Positions 31,729-41,138 of a DNA stretch of 46,801 bases are shown piece by piece (position 1 is the stretch's first letter; the number at the start of each line of letters is the position of its first letter). Origin of the DNA: an uncultured Clostridia bacterium (GTDB lineage Bacteria; Bacillota; Clostridia; Christensenellales; CAG-917). The notes beneath the pieces were generated by a model. It was not told the origin of the DNA and did not search any database. It was given only the letters and a program-made list of their open reading frames with translations. Position numbers and translations under genes: made by a program. The stretch spans positions 1 through 46,801 of the forward strand of contig CALVNH010000008.1 of NCBI GenBank assembly GCA_944349635.1, in the 5' to 3' direction.

Positions 31729-31800
31729 TGGCACAAAATATGGCACAAAACAATTCAAACTGGCGCAAATTGGCACAAACTGGCGCAAAAATTTTGCACA
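31729..31800 (+). repeat. Short direct repeats TGGC(A/G)CAAA, candidate integrase arm sites
   Basis: TGGCACAAAA, TGGCACAAAA, TGGCGCAAAT, TGGCACAAAC and TGGCGCAAAA begin at 31729, 31741, 31761, 31771 and 31781. A degenerate copy lies at 31751 and an inverted one at 31792-31800. The 10-12 base spacing and location between the last phage gene and the ssrA 3' end are those of arm-type sites for a tyrosine integrase. Confidence 0.6.
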
Positions 31801-31811
31801 GAGAAAGGCGA

Positions 31812-31835
31812 AAACCCTACTGTTTAGTAGGGTTT
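31812..31835 (-). terminator. Terminator for ssrA on prophage-supplied DNA
   Basis: Perfect 10-bp inverted repeat AAACCCTACT / AGTAGGGTTT with a four-base loop, ten bases past the mature tmRNA 3' end. On the minus strand it ends in TTTT. Confidence 0.8.
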
Positions 31836-31844
31836 CGTGTTTTG

Positions 31845-32206
31845 TGGTGGAGGTGCGGGGAGTCGAACCCCGGTCCAATCAACCGTTAGCGGTGCTTTCT
31901 ACATGCTTATCCTACGTTTGATTGTATCGCACTTCGGTACGTGGGCGAACCTCGGATTGACGAGCCCGTGAAACAGCAATCTTACCGGGCGATGGGATTG
32001 CGTTGTCTGTTTTTATGATGCCGCTTGGCCGGGGAACAGAAAACCCGACGGCGACACGCTGACTAAATTATGCAGCGAGGGCGAACTCCATAGAGGAGCT
32101 CTTTTGATTGCTTTTCGCGTTTAATTTTTATTTCCGATTTTAACGCAGACGAGCCTGCGGCATGCTTACCCCGCCTCAAACTGACTGTCGAAGCCGGTAC
32201 ACCCCC
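31845..32206 (-). ncRNA. ssrA: Transfer-messenger RNA (tmRNA); prophage attachment gene
   Basis: 362 bases on the minus strand. The 5' GGGGGUG pairs with 3' CACCUCC as acceptor stem, and CCA is encoded at 31845-31847. The T-arm has GGGGTTCGACTCCCC. The 5' section (CCGGCTTCGACAG) is the usual tmRNA D-arm analogue. The tag frame, near 32070-32120, reads AKSNQKSSSMEFALAA and then TAA, ending in the canonical ALAA degradation tail. tmRNA frees stalled ribosomes and tags the unfinished protein for proteolysis. Its 3' end abuts the prophage, a common integration site that leaves the gene intact. Confidence 0.95.
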
Positions 32207-32229
32207 GTATGTGATTTGCGGGTAAAGTG

Positions 32230-32257
32230 ATTATACCACAGCTTACGGAAAAATCAA
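32230..32257 (-). promoter_or_regulatory. ssrA promoter
   Basis: Minus strand TTGATT (32252-32257), 16-base spacer, TATAAT (32230-32235). Transcription would begin about 17 bases before the mature 5' end, leaving a short leader for RNase P to remove. Confidence 0.75.
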
Positions 32258-32352
32258 CCGAAAAGGTGAACGGAAAGAGTCATTCGGCAGATTGAGACAC
32301 AAAACGCGCGTGCAAAGCGCTTCTTAAAATGCGGTGCGGGCGAGCGGAGACC

Positions 32353-32381
32353 TTGACATTTATTTGGATAAACTATATTAT
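32353..32381 (+). promoter_or_regulatory. Consensus promoter upstream of the esterase gene
   Basis: TTGACA (32353-32358), 17-base spacer, TATTAT (32376-32381), 143 bases before the esterase ATG. The interval 32258-32352 holds nothing else I recognise; the leader of about 135 bases has no clear fold. Confidence 0.75.
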
Positions 32382-32524
32382 CTATTCAGGATATTACGAC
32401 GGAAATCCGTGTCGAGGCGATTGTCGTTCGGCAAGAGCTTAAACAAATATGGGCGTTTCGTGTTGATGGTCTCGGGACGACCTTTTGTTTATACCGCAAC
32501 CGCGTTGTTTCGGAGGGGAAAAGC

Positions 32525-33487
32525 ATGACTTTGAGTGATTTTTTCGTAAAACTCGCGCGTGAGTCGTTGGGGAAGAAGGACGGCGCGAGAATGGCAAAAC
32601 AGACCCCGCCCGACGGGGTAGAGGTGAAAGAATACTTTTATTCGAACGACGGCGACGCGATGCACAGACTCAACGTGTATCGTCCGACGAATGAGGACGG
32701 TGTTTTGCCTTTGGTGTTCGACATTCACGGCGGAGCGTGGATATACGGCGACAAAGAGTTAAACAGATATTACTGCATGTATCTTGCATCCAAAGGGTAT
32801 GCCGTGGTGAACATGAGTTACAGACTGTTGCCGTACACCGATTTGCGCGGGCAGGTGCAGGATATTTTCGCCGCCGCCCGCTTTGTATGCGGAATAGCTC
32901 AAAAGGAAGGCTTGGACACGAATCGTGTTATGCTGACGGGCGATTCGGCAGGAGCACACTTATCGTGTCTTTTCTATTGTATCAACGAAAAAGCGGAGCT
33001 TGCGGAGCTTTACGGAGTGGAGCGTGTCGGCTTTGACGTTAAGTGCATGGTGTTGAGTCACGGTGTGTGCGACATACACGAAATGGTGCTGACCAAAAAG
33101 GATAAAAAGAATCCTTTTGCGTTTGCGGCACAGAAGAAGTATGACTCAATGATGTTCGGGGCTCATCCGACGCGGTCTCCGCTTTATGCAAAATCATCGC
33201 TTGAAGAGGTTGCCGACGGAGTGAATTTCCCTCCCGTGATGATTATCGGGTGCGAAAGGGATGTATATCTCATGCACACGTTGAGATTGAAAAGATTCTT
33301 CGAGAACAGGAGCCCGAAGTTTTTGTATCATTTCGTAAACAGGGAGGAGGGACCTTATCTCGGGCACGTTTACAACATTCTGCGCTTCGAGTGGGAGGAG
33401 TCCGTCAAGGCGAACGACAGTTCGCTCGCGTTTTTCGACGAATGTTGTTCCGACAAGGACACCGCCTGCGGGAGAGCGGACAAATAG
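32525..33487 (+). CDS. Alpha/beta hydrolase, HSL-type acetyl esterase
   Basis: 320 residues; CGGAGGGG precedes the ATG. The hormone-sensitive-lipase family marks are clear: DIHGGAW (66-72) gives the oxyanion HGG, and TGDSAGAHL holds nucleophile Ser141. CERD contains the probable acid Asp246, and LGHVYN holds His281. No signal peptide, so cytoplasmic. These enzymes cut short acyl or acetyl esters, including acetylated sugars and small carboxylic esters. The C-terminus (ECCSDKDTACGRADK) is a Cys-containing tail beyond the fold. It stands alone between ssrA and the DUF1538 genes. Substrate unknown. Confidence 0.88.
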   Translation: MTLSDFFVKLARESLGKKDGARMAKQTPPDGVEVKEYFYSNDGDAMHRLNVYRPTNEDGVLPLVFDIHGGAWIYGDKELNRYYCMYLASKGYAVVNMSYRLLPYTDLRGQVQDIFAAARFVCGIAQKEGLDTNRVMLTGDSAGAHLSCLFYCINEKAELAELYGVERVGFDVKCMVLSHGVCDIHEMVLTKKDKKNPFAFAAQKKYDSMMFGAHPTRSPLYAKSSLEEVADGVNFPPVMIIGCERDVYLMHTLRLKRFFENRSPKFLYHFVNREEGPYLGHVYNILRFEWEESVKANDSSLAFFDECCSDKDTACGRADK

Positions 33488-33633
33488 CGTTTTGCGGTAT
33501 AGCGTGTCCGATGCGGGCATAATTTAACGATAGCGGAGGGCCGGACGAGCAGAGATTGCCGAACGCACGTTATCGCTGCGAAAATACGTGATGCATATAA
33601 AATTGTCGGAGGGCGAAATTCACAACAGGTCCG

Positions 33634-35148
33634 ATGAAAAATTTTGTCAAGAAACTGAAAGAATCCGTCGTTGCGGTGATACCCATCACCGCGTTGATTC
33701 TCATACTCAATTTTTCACTCGGCGGCATGCCCTCTCTCAATCTTGCGGCTTTCGGGGTGGGTGCGTTTTTGCTCATTGCGGGAATGACGCTTTATTCTCT
33801 CGGCAGTTCTGTGTCCATGGAACCCATGGGAGAACACCTTGGAGCAAAGGTCACCGGCACAAACAAAATTCCGTTGATTCTTGCCGTGTGCTTTGTCGTG
33901 GGAGTCATCATTACGGTTGCCGAACCTGATTTGACCGTGCTTGCCACGCAGATAAATTCCATTCCGAACTCCGTGTTGATAATTGCCGTAGGGCTGGGCG
34001 TCGGGGTGTTCATGACGATTGCGGTGCTGCGCATATTCTTGAAAATCCCGCTCAATCTGTTGCTTATATTCATGTATGCGGTGGTGTTTGCGGTGGCGGC
34101 ATTCGTACCTGCCGACTATCTGCCTTTGTCCTTTGATTCCGGCGGAGTCACCACGGGTCCGATAACCGTGCCTTTCGTGCTTGCGTTCGGCATAGGCATA
34201 TCCAACGTTGTGGGAGGTTCGCGCTCGCAGGAGGACAGTTTCGGCATGGTCGGAATATGTTCGGTGGGACCCATACTTGCCGTGCTCATTCTTGGTCTGG
34301 TTTACGACAGCGAAGCTTACGCCGAAGTGGTTCTGCCGCAGGATTTCACTTCCTTCGGTCACGTTATGCAGACCTACCTCCATGCGCTTCCCGTCTATCT
34401 CAAAGAGGTAGGAATCGCGTTGGCGCCGATATTCGTATTTTTCATAATCTTCCAGTTTATCATGCTGAAACTGCCGTATAAAAGCCTGTTCAGGATATTT
34501 ATCGGTGCCGTATACACATATATCGGGCTCACGCTTTTTCTCACGGGAGTGAACGTGGGATTTATGCCTGCGGGCACATATATCGGCGGAGCGCTTGCCG
34601 ATGTGAACAAGTGGATTGTGGTCCCGGTTGGCGCTCTGGTAGGTGCGTTGATTGTGCTTGCGGAGCCTGCCGTGCACATTTTGATTTCGCAGGTGGAAAG
34701 CATAACGGGCGGCGCGCTGTCGAGAAAAAATATGTTGTTCGTGCTCGTCATTTCCATGGCGGTTGCCGTGGCTTTGAGCATGATTAGGGTGGCGACGGGA
34801 ATATCGATTTGGTACATAATCTTGCCCGTATACGTGGTTGCGTTGGGGCTTTCGTTCTTCGTGCCGAAGATGTTTACCGCCATAGCGTTCGACTCGGGCG
34901 GCGTTGCGTCGGGACCCATGACGGCGACGTTCCTGCTGCCTTTTGCAATGGGAGCCGCGGCGTCCGTGGGCGGCAACATCATCACCGACGCTTTCGGAAT
35001 CATCGCTTTCGTTGCCATGACGCCGCCGATAGCCGTTCAGATGATGGGCATCGTTTACAAAATCAAGAAGAGCGTCGCAAGACGCGAAGCCGAAGCGCGT
35101 TACCGCGAACTTCTCGCCCGCGAAGGCGAAATCATTGTTTTGGAGTGA
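33634..35148 (+). CDS. DUF1538 membrane protein (duplicated), putative PII-linked transporter
   Basis: 504 residues with about 12 hydrophobic segments. It is an internal duplication: each half carries a matching motif, FDSGGVTTGPITVPFVLAFGIG at about 167-188 and FDSGGVASGPMTATFLLPFAMG at about 417-438. This is the DUF1538 signature, a family of inner-membrane proteins of unknown substrate. The half-repeats suggest an inverted- or tandem-repeat transporter with the SGG segments lining the path. Two PII-like genes follow within the same operon, so activity is probably gated by a PII-type sensor. Confidence 0.85.
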   Translation: MKNFVKKLKESVVAVIPITALILILNFSLGGMPSLNLAAFGVGAFLLIAGMTLYSLGSSVSMEPMGEHLGAKVTGTNKIPLILAVCFVVGVIITVAEPDLTVLATQINSIPNSVLIIAVGLGVGVFMTIAVLRIFLKIPLNLLLIFMYAVVFAVAAFVPADYLPLSFDSGGVTTGPITVPFVLAFGIGISNVVGGSRSQEDSFGMVGICSVGPILAVLILGLVYDSEAYAEVVLPQDFTSFGHVMQTYLHALPVYLKEVGIALAPIFVFFIIFQFIMLKLPYKSLFRIFIGAVYTYIGLTLFLTGVNVGFMPAGTYIGGALADVNKWIVVPVGALVGALIVLAEPAVHILISQVESITGGALSRKNMLFVLVISMAVAVALSMIRVATGISIWYIILPVYVVALGLSFFVPKMFTAIAFDSGGVASGPMTATFLLPFAMGAAASVGGNIITDAFGIIAFVAMTPPIAVQMMGIVYKIKKSVARREAEARYRELLAREGEIIVLE

Positions 35149-35159
35149 GGTGATTTGCC

Positions 35160-35501
35160 GTGAAACTTAAAGTGTTGGTAGTCATCGTCGACAAGGGAAA
35201 GACGGAGAAAATTCTGTCCGCGCTCATCGAGTGCGGCGCGAATTATCCGCACGCCACTCTGGGCACGGGCACCGCGCCGACGGCACTTGCGGAGGTGTTG
35301 GGATTGGGAGATTCCGAAAAAGGAGTCGTTGTCTGTACGGTGGACGAGGACGGCGCAAAAAGAGCTTTCGAGTGTCTGAAAGACAAGTTCGAGTTTTGCA
35401 CCAAAGGCACGGGGATTGCGTTCACCGTACCCATGGAGAGCGTCGGCGGACCTGCAACGCTGTGTATACTTGCGGGAAGAACGGAGGAGGTTCCGAAATG
35501 A
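35160..35501 (+). CDS. PII-like signal protein (first of pair)
   Basis: 113 residues from a GTG at 35160 after GTGAGGTGA. It has the ferredoxin-like beta-alpha-beta pattern of PII proteins (KVLVVIVDKGKTEKILSALIECGANYPHATLGTGTA ... GVVVCTVDEDGAKRAFECL ... GTGIAFTVPMESVGG). The T-loop is short compared with GlnB, and the uridylylated Tyr is absent. Such PII-like trimers bind nucleotides or small ligands and regulate an adjacent membrane protein. Start 11 bases after the DUF1538 stop and a four-base overlap with the next gene show one operon. Confidence 0.75.
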   Translation: MKLKVLVVIVDKGKTEKILSALIECGANYPHATLGTGTAPTALAEVLGLGDSEKGVVVCTVDEDGAKRAFECLKDKFEFCTKGTGIAFTVPMESVGGPATLCILAGRTEEVPK

Positions 35502-35815
35502 ATTACAAACTGATTGTGACCATCGTCAACAAGGGCTTTTCCACCGCGGTGATGGACGCCGCAAGGAGCGCGGGCGCAACGGGCGGCACCATCATAAACG
35601 CCAGAGGAGCGGGTGCTCACGAGGCGGAAAAACTTTTCGGCATAGCGGTGCAACCCGAAAAAGAAACCGTGCTCATAATAGTGGACGGAAATTCCTGCGC
35701 GGACATAATGAAATCCGTAATCGCGAAAGCGGGATTGAACACGTTGGGTGCGGGGATATGTTTTTCCGTACCCGTGGACGACGTGTTGGGCGTTGCTCTC
35801 GGCATAAACGACTGA
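35498..35815 (+). CDS. PII-like signal protein (second of pair)
   Basis: 105 residues from the ATG at 35498 (ATGA overlap, GGAGGAGG upstream). The N-terminus KLIVTIVNKGFSTAVMDAARSAGATGGTIINARGAG is the PII beta1-alpha1-beta2 with the GGTIINARG segment at the T-loop base. LIIVDGNSCADIMKSVIAKAG is the second alpha-beta unit. It resembles the first protein only loosely, so the two may form a hetero-trimer or sense different ligands. It likely regulates the DUF1538 protein; the link is by gene order. Confidence 0.82.
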   Translation: MNYKLIVTIVNKGFSTAVMDAARSAGATGGTIINARGAGAHEAEKLFGIAVQPEKETVLIIVDGNSCADIMKSVIAKAGLNTLGAGICFSVPVDDVLGVALGIND

Positions 35816-35820
35816 ATTGC

Positions 35821-35890
35821 ACGGCGACACTCGCCGTCGGTTGGGACGGATTCCGTTAAGGTTGCCGTTCAGGGTTGTGCCGACGGAATC
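35821..35890 (+). other. Stem-loops after the PII genes
   Basis: ACGGCGA/TCGCCGT (35821-35837, three-base loop) and GATTCCGT/ACGGAATC (35849-35856 with 35883-35890). Neither has a T run, so they may be 3'-end stabilisers or weak terminators before the glycine-cleavage operon. Confidence 0.4.
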
Positions 35891-35918
35891 GGGGCGGAGT
35901 TTGTTTTGTGTTTTGCTC

Positions 35919-35947
35919 TTGATTATAACTTATAAAAGTTATATACT
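35919..35947 (+). promoter_or_regulatory. Promoter of the glycine-cleavage operon, leaderless start
   Basis: TTGATT (35919-35924), 17-base spacer, TATACT (35942-35947). The ATG of lplA is at 35954, just where transcription should begin, and no Shine-Dalgarno is present. Confidence 0.7.
35925..35942 (+). promoter_or_regulatory. Palindromic operator between -35 and -10
   Basis: ATAACTT-ATAA-AAGTTAT, a perfect 7-bp palindrome filling the spacer. A bound repressor would block RNA polymerase. The regulator is not in the window. Confidence 0.6.
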
Positions 35948-35953
35948 GTTGCT

Positions 35954-36961
35954 ATGACGGTGGAGAGAGCTGTTTTCATTGACAATCCGGGCACCAACGT
36001 GTTCGTGAATCAGGGGATAGAAGCCTCTCTTTTGGAGAGCCTCGCCGAGAACGAAACGGCACTCTGCCTTTGGTCCAACGACAGCGCCGTCGTCGTAGGC
36101 CGCAATCAGAACCCGTATGCGGAATGCAGGGTGGATTTGCTCGAAAGCGAAGGCGGACTGCTGGCAAGACGTCTTTCGGGCGGCGGAGCCGTTTATCACG
36201 ACGGCGGAAATCTCAATTTTACTTTTGCATCTTTCAAAAACAATTTCGATAAAGCAAGAAATTTGGAAATAGTGCTGAAAGCCGTGCGCTCTCTCGGCAT
36301 CGACGCCGAAATCGGCGGACGGAACGATTTGCTTTGCGGTGGCGCGAAGTTCAGCGGCAACGCTTATTACAGCCGCGGGGAAATGTCTTTGCATCACGGC
36401 ACGCTTTTGCTCTCCACGTCGGCGGACAAGGTGGCGCGCTACCTCACTCCGGACTCCCGCAAGTTCGTCGGCAAAAGCGTGCGCAGCGTGAGTTCCCGCG
36501 TGTGCGCTCTCGGTGATGCGAATCCTGCCGCCGCGGACAGGGGAAAAGTGGCAAAAGCTCTCGAAAACGCTTTCCGCGAGGCATATCCGCAGGCGGAATT
36601 CCGCGAGGAGACTCCGTTCGGGTTGGGGGCTGAAAAGATTTTGAAGTGGACGTCTTTCTTCAATGCCGACGAATGGCGATACGGCAAGAAAACGGAGTTC
36701 GATTTGCGTTTTTCCGCGGAAGTGCTCGGCAGATTCGCCGAGGTTTTCGCCAAAGTGGAGAACGGAGTTCTGTCGGAAGTTCGCATTGATACGGATTGTA
36801 TGGACGCCGACGCCGTCTGTGCCGTGGAAGAAAAAATGAAGGGAGCGAGGCTGGTTTCCCGCGACAGGGCGGAACTTGCCGAATACGTTGCGGAAGATTC
36901 CGTGACGGAAGAAGCGCGCGCATTGATTGAGCGTGCGGCAAAGGAGTGGTATGCGGTATAA
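35954..36961 (+). CDS. lplA: Lipoate-protein ligase A
   Basis: 335 residues. The conserved ligase motif RRLSGGGAVYHD is at 72-83, GNLNFTF follows, and GGAKFSGNAYY contains the catalytic Lys132. The C-terminal domain (about 240-335) is the accessory lobe of bacterial LplA. It activates lipoate with ATP and attaches it to GcvH Lys59 encoded downstream. The start is fixed by FIDNPGTNVFVNQ aligning with the family N-terminus. The ATG lacks a Shine-Dalgarno and sits at the predicted transcription start. The gene overlaps lpd by 11 bases. Confidence 0.9.
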   Translation: MTVERAVFIDNPGTNVFVNQGIEASLLESLAENETALCLWSNDSAVVVGRNQNPYAECRVDLLESEGGLLARRLSGGGAVYHDGGNLNFTFASFKNNFDKARNLEIVLKAVRSLGIDAEIGGRNDLLCGGAKFSGNAYYSRGEMSLHHGTLLLSTSADKVARYLTPDSRKFVGKSVRSVSSRVCALGDANPAAADRGKVAKALENAFREAYPQAEFREETPFGLGAEKILKWTSFFNADEWRYGKKTEFDLRFSAEVLGRFAEVFAKVENGVLSEVRIDTDCMDADAVCAVEEKMKGARLVSRDRAELAEYVAEDSVTEEARALIERAAKEWYAV

Positions 36962-38288
36962 TCTTGTCGTGCTTGGCGGAGGACCGGCCGGATATACGGG
37001 CGCGATTCGCGCCGCAAAACGCGGTATGAAGGTCGCGCTTGCGGAAAGCGGTGAGATGGGAGGAACCTGCCTGAACCGCGGTTGCATTCCGACGAAATGC
37101 CTGTTGCATTCCTCAGAACTTTTCCGTTCGCGCGGGGAGTGGGAAACTCTCGGAATAACGGGAGCGGATTTTTCCGCGTTGCGGTTCGACCAGAACAGGG
37201 TTTACGAGAGAAAGGACGCCGTCGTAAACGGTTTGCGTGACGGAGTGAAAGGTTTGCTCCGTTCGTGCGGCGTCGATGTCTATGAGGGCAAGGGCAGACT
37301 GACTTCGGCGCATTCGGTGGAAGTAAACGGCGAAACGCTGGAAGCCGATTTCGTGCTGATAGCAACGGGTTCGCGCCCCGCGTTGCCGTCCGTCAAAGGC
37401 ATTGAAAAAGCACTGACGTCGGACGAAGTGCTTGCGCGCCCTCTCGACGCGTCTTCCGTCGTCGTGATAGGCGGCGGAGTCATAGGTGCGGAACTCGCCT
37501 GCTATTTTGCGGGTGTGGGCAAAAAGGTGAGCATAATAGAATTCGCGGAAAGGATTTTGCCTTCCGTGAGCAAGGACATATCCGTGCAGCTTTCAAGCTC
37601 GTTGAAGAAGAGCGGCGTGGAAATTTTCGTCGCGTCGGAGGTTACGGAAGTGACGGATTCGCGTGTGTTGTTCCGCAACGCGAGCGGAGAGCACGAAGCG
37701 GAATGCGACGCAGCGGTGGTTGCCGTCGGCAGGCGCGCGAACGTGGAAGACATAGGACTCGAATCCGTCGGAGTGGAATTCGACCGCACGGTAAAAGTGG
37801 ACAAAAACATGAGAACGTCGGTGCCCAACGTCTATGCGGCGGGCGACGTTGCGGACGGCATTCAGCTTGCGCATTATGCTTCGGCGGCGGCAATCCGTGC
37901 TGTGGAAGATATGTGCGGAACGGATTGCAAACCCGATATGAGCGTCGTGCCCGCACTTATATACACGCAGCCCGAAATAGCCTCTGTCGGAAAGACGACA
38001 GGGTGCGCAAAGAGCGGCAAGTTTTTGTTGGGTGCAAACGGCAAAAGCCTGATTAACGGCACAAACAGAGGGTTTATCAGAGTTTTTTGCGATGATAAAG
38101 ACGTGATTGTGGGGGCTGAGTTGTTCGGTAACGGCGTTACGGAGATTGTCGGAGAGCTTGCTCTTGCCGTAAAGGAAGGGCTGAGCGCGGAGAGCGTGGC
38201 GCAGACGATACACGCTCATCCCACCGTTTACGAGAGCGTCGCGGAAGCGTGCGAGGACGTGTTCGGACTGGCGACTCACAAAAAATAA
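36951..38288 (+). CDS. lpd: Dihydrolipoyl dehydrogenase (L-protein)
   Basis: 445 residues; AAGGAG precedes the ATG at 36951. FAD-binding LGGGPAGYTGAIRAA (8-22) is followed by the redox disulfide CLNRGCIP (Cys40, Cys45). NAD-binding VVVIGGGVIGAELACYF is near 173, and the C-terminal catalytic HPTVYE (His423, Glu428) is intact. It lacks a lipoyl domain. It reoxidises dihydrolipoyl-GcvH with NAD+ in the glycine cleavage cycle. No other 2-oxoacid dehydrogenase gene is near, so glycine cleavage is its probable main use. Confidence 0.93.
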   Translation: MRYNLVVLGGGPAGYTGAIRAAKRGMKVALAESGEMGGTCLNRGCIPTKCLLHSSELFRSRGEWETLGITGADFSALRFDQNRVYERKDAVVNGLRDGVKGLLRSCGVDVYEGKGRLTSAHSVEVNGETLEADFVLIATGSRPALPSVKGIEKALTSDEVLARPLDASSVVVIGGGVIGAELACYFAGVGKKVSIIEFAERILPSVSKDISVQLSSSLKKSGVEIFVASEVTEVTDSRVLFRNASGEHEAECDAAVVAVGRRANVEDIGLESVGVEFDRTVKVDKNMRTSVPNVYAAGDVADGIQLAHYASAAAIRAVEDMCGTDCKPDMSVVPALIYTQPEIASVGKTTGCAKSGKFLLGANGKSLINGTNRGFIRVFCDDKDVIVGAELFGNGVTEIVGELALAVKEGLSAESVAQTIHAHPTVYESVAEACEDVFGLATHKK

Positions 38289-38318
38289 AAGGTTCCGACG
38301 GGAACGGCAGGGGGAATT

Positions 38319-39389
<1,071 letters not shown>

Positions 39390-39454
39390 ACAAAGCGTTT
39401 GCGTCGGTGCCTCACGCCGTCCGCAACCGAGATAAAACCGATAAGGAGACCATT

Positions 39455-39805
39455 ATGAAACAGTACACCAAAACGCACGAATGGGTAGAAGTCGCTTCCG
39501 ACGGAACGGCATACGTCGGCATAAGCAAGTTCGCCGCCGACGAACTGGGGGAAATCGTTTTCGTCGACCTTCCCGAAGAGGGGCAAAAGGTCGCGGCGGG
39601 CGAAAGCTTCTGCGAAATCGAATCCGTCAAGGCCGTGGCGGAAGTCAACTCGCCCGTGAGCGGCACTATATGCAAGGTGAACGACGCGCTTGCCGATTCT
39701 CCCGAACTGCTGAGCGGCGGCGGAGAGTGGATTTGTGCCGTTACTCTTTCGGAGCCCGTGGGCGAACTTATGGACGAAGCCGCATACGAGGCGTCGCTCA
39801 ACTGA
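39455..39805 (+). CDS. gcvH: Glycine cleavage system H protein
   Basis: 116 residues from the ATG at 39455, preceded by AAGGAG; a longer in-frame opening inside gcvT is rejected. THEWVE opens the lipoyl-like barrel. EIESVKAVAEVNSPVSG carries the lipoylation site Lys59, and it ends MDEAAYEASLN. The protein shuttles the aminomethyl group between GcvP, GcvT and Lpd. It is slightly shorter than usual but complete. The Cys at 53 near the lipoyl Lys is notable, not known to matter. Confidence 0.95.
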   Translation: MKQYTKTHEWVEVASDGTAYVGISKFAADELGEIVFVDLPEEGQKVAAGESFCEIESVKAVAEVNSPVSGTICKVNDALADSPELLSGGGEWICAVTLSEPVGELMDEAAYEASLN

Positions 39806-39827
39806 CTGAAAATTCAACGGAGATATT

Positions 39828-41138
39828 ATGTCGGATTATCTTTCCATTACACCTGCCGAACGTGAGGCAATGCTCGGCAAAATCGGCGTCGGCGACGTGT
39901 CGGAACTCTATGCCGACATTCCCGCAACCTTGCTCAAAAAGAAGGTGAAACTTTCTGAGGGAAGGTCACAGCAGGAGACGTTCAGGGCAATGAAGGCCCT
40001 CGCCGCGCGTAACAAGAATTACGACAGCGTTTTCCTCGGCGCGGGCAGCTACAACCATTACATTCCGTCCGTGGTCAAAAGTCTTGCTTCACGCGAGGAA
40101 TTTCTGACAGCCTATACTCCTTACCAGGCGGAGATGTCGCAGGGCATACTTCAATCGGTGTTCGAGTATCAGACTATGATATGCAGACTGACGGGGATGG
40201 ACGTTGCCAATGCGTCTCACTATTCGGGAGCGACTGCGGCGGCGGAGGCGTGCATAATGTGCGCGGACAAGACCCCGAAAGTCGTAACTTTCGACAACGT
40301 AAACCCCGACACTCTGGACACGTTGGGCACCTATCTGTCGGCAAGGAAAATAGAGCTCATCGTGCTTCCCGCAAAGGGCGGTCTGGCGACGGAACTTCCC
40401 GAAAGCGTGGGTAAAGCGGGTGCGGTCTACCTGGAATCGCCGAACTATTACGGACTTATCGAGAACGTTTCTGCGGTTGCCGAGAGCGGCAAGGCGCACG
40501 GAGCGGCCGTTATTCTGGGATGCAATCCGTTGTCGCTTGCGTTGTTCAAAACTCCGCGAGAACTGGGTGCCGACGTTGCCGTGGGCGACGGGCAACCTTT
40601 CGGAATGCCTCTTTCCTTCGGCGGACCGTATCTCGGTTATATCGCCGTCACGAAGGACAGAATGCGTAAACTGCCCGGCAGAATCGTGGGCGAAACGACG
40701 GACGCTGACGGCAGGCGCGCATACGTTTTGACGTTGCAGGCGCGCGAACAGCACATCAGGAGAGAGAGGGCGACTTCCAACATCTGTTCCAACCAGGCGC
40801 ACTGTGCGCTGACCGCGGCAATTTACCTCGCCGCAATGGGGCCGCAAGGTCTTAAAGACGTTGCCACGGTATGCGCTTCCAATGCGCACTACCTGGCTTC
40901 GAAGCTGGAATCCGTGGGAGCAAAGCGTTTTTACAACGGAGAGTTTTTCCACGAATTCGTGACCGTGACTCCCTTCAAAGCCGCCGACATTCTCCGAGCG
41001 TTGGACGCCCGTGGCATTTTGGGCGGGTTGGCTTTGGACGAACACAGAATTTTGTGGTGTTGCACGGAAATGAACACGAAAGAGGACATGGACGCCGTGG
41101 TCGAAACTGTGGAGGCAACTTATGCAAACTTTGTTTGA
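39828..41138 (+). CDS. gcvPA: Glycine dehydrogenase (decarboxylating) subunit 1
   Basis: 436 residues. It has the N-terminal-half GcvP pattern ([91 protein letters not shown]). Subunit 1 lacks the PLP lysine and pairs with subunit 2. Together they decarboxylate glycine and load the aminomethyl group on lipoyl-GcvH. GcvP is split in most Firmicutes. The stop overlaps gcvPB by 17 bases. Confidence 0.95.
   Translation: MSDYLSITPAEREAMLGKIGVGDVSELYADIPATLLKKKVKLSEGRSQQETFRAMKALAARNKNYDSVFLGAGSYNHYIPSVVKSLASREEFLTAYTPYQAEMSQGILQSVFEYQTMICRLTGMDVANASHYSGATAAAEACIMCADKTPKVVTFDNVNPDTLDTLGTYLSARKIELIVLPAKGGLATELPESVGKAGAVYLESPNYYGLIENVSAVAESGKAHGAAVILGCNPLSLALFKTPRELGADVAVGDGQPFGMPLSFGGPYLGYIAVTKDRMRKLPGRIVGETTDADGRRAYVLTLQAREQHIRRERATSNICSNQAHCALTAAIYLAAMGPQGLKDVATVCASNAHYLASKLESVGAKRFYNGEFFHEFVTVTPFKAADILRALDARGILGGLALDEHRILWCCTEMNTKEDMDAVVETVEATYANFV

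Noticed and set aside
31845-31880. Separate tRNA gene at the prophage end
   Set aside because: The T-arm and CCA belong to the tmRNA, whose 5' half with matching acceptor stem and tag frame lies at 32070-32206.
35816-35953. Glycine riboswitch before the glycine-cleavage operon
   Set aside because: The predicted transcript starts at the ATG, and the preceding 138 bases lack the conserved aptamer segments; the two hairpins there lie upstream of the promoter.
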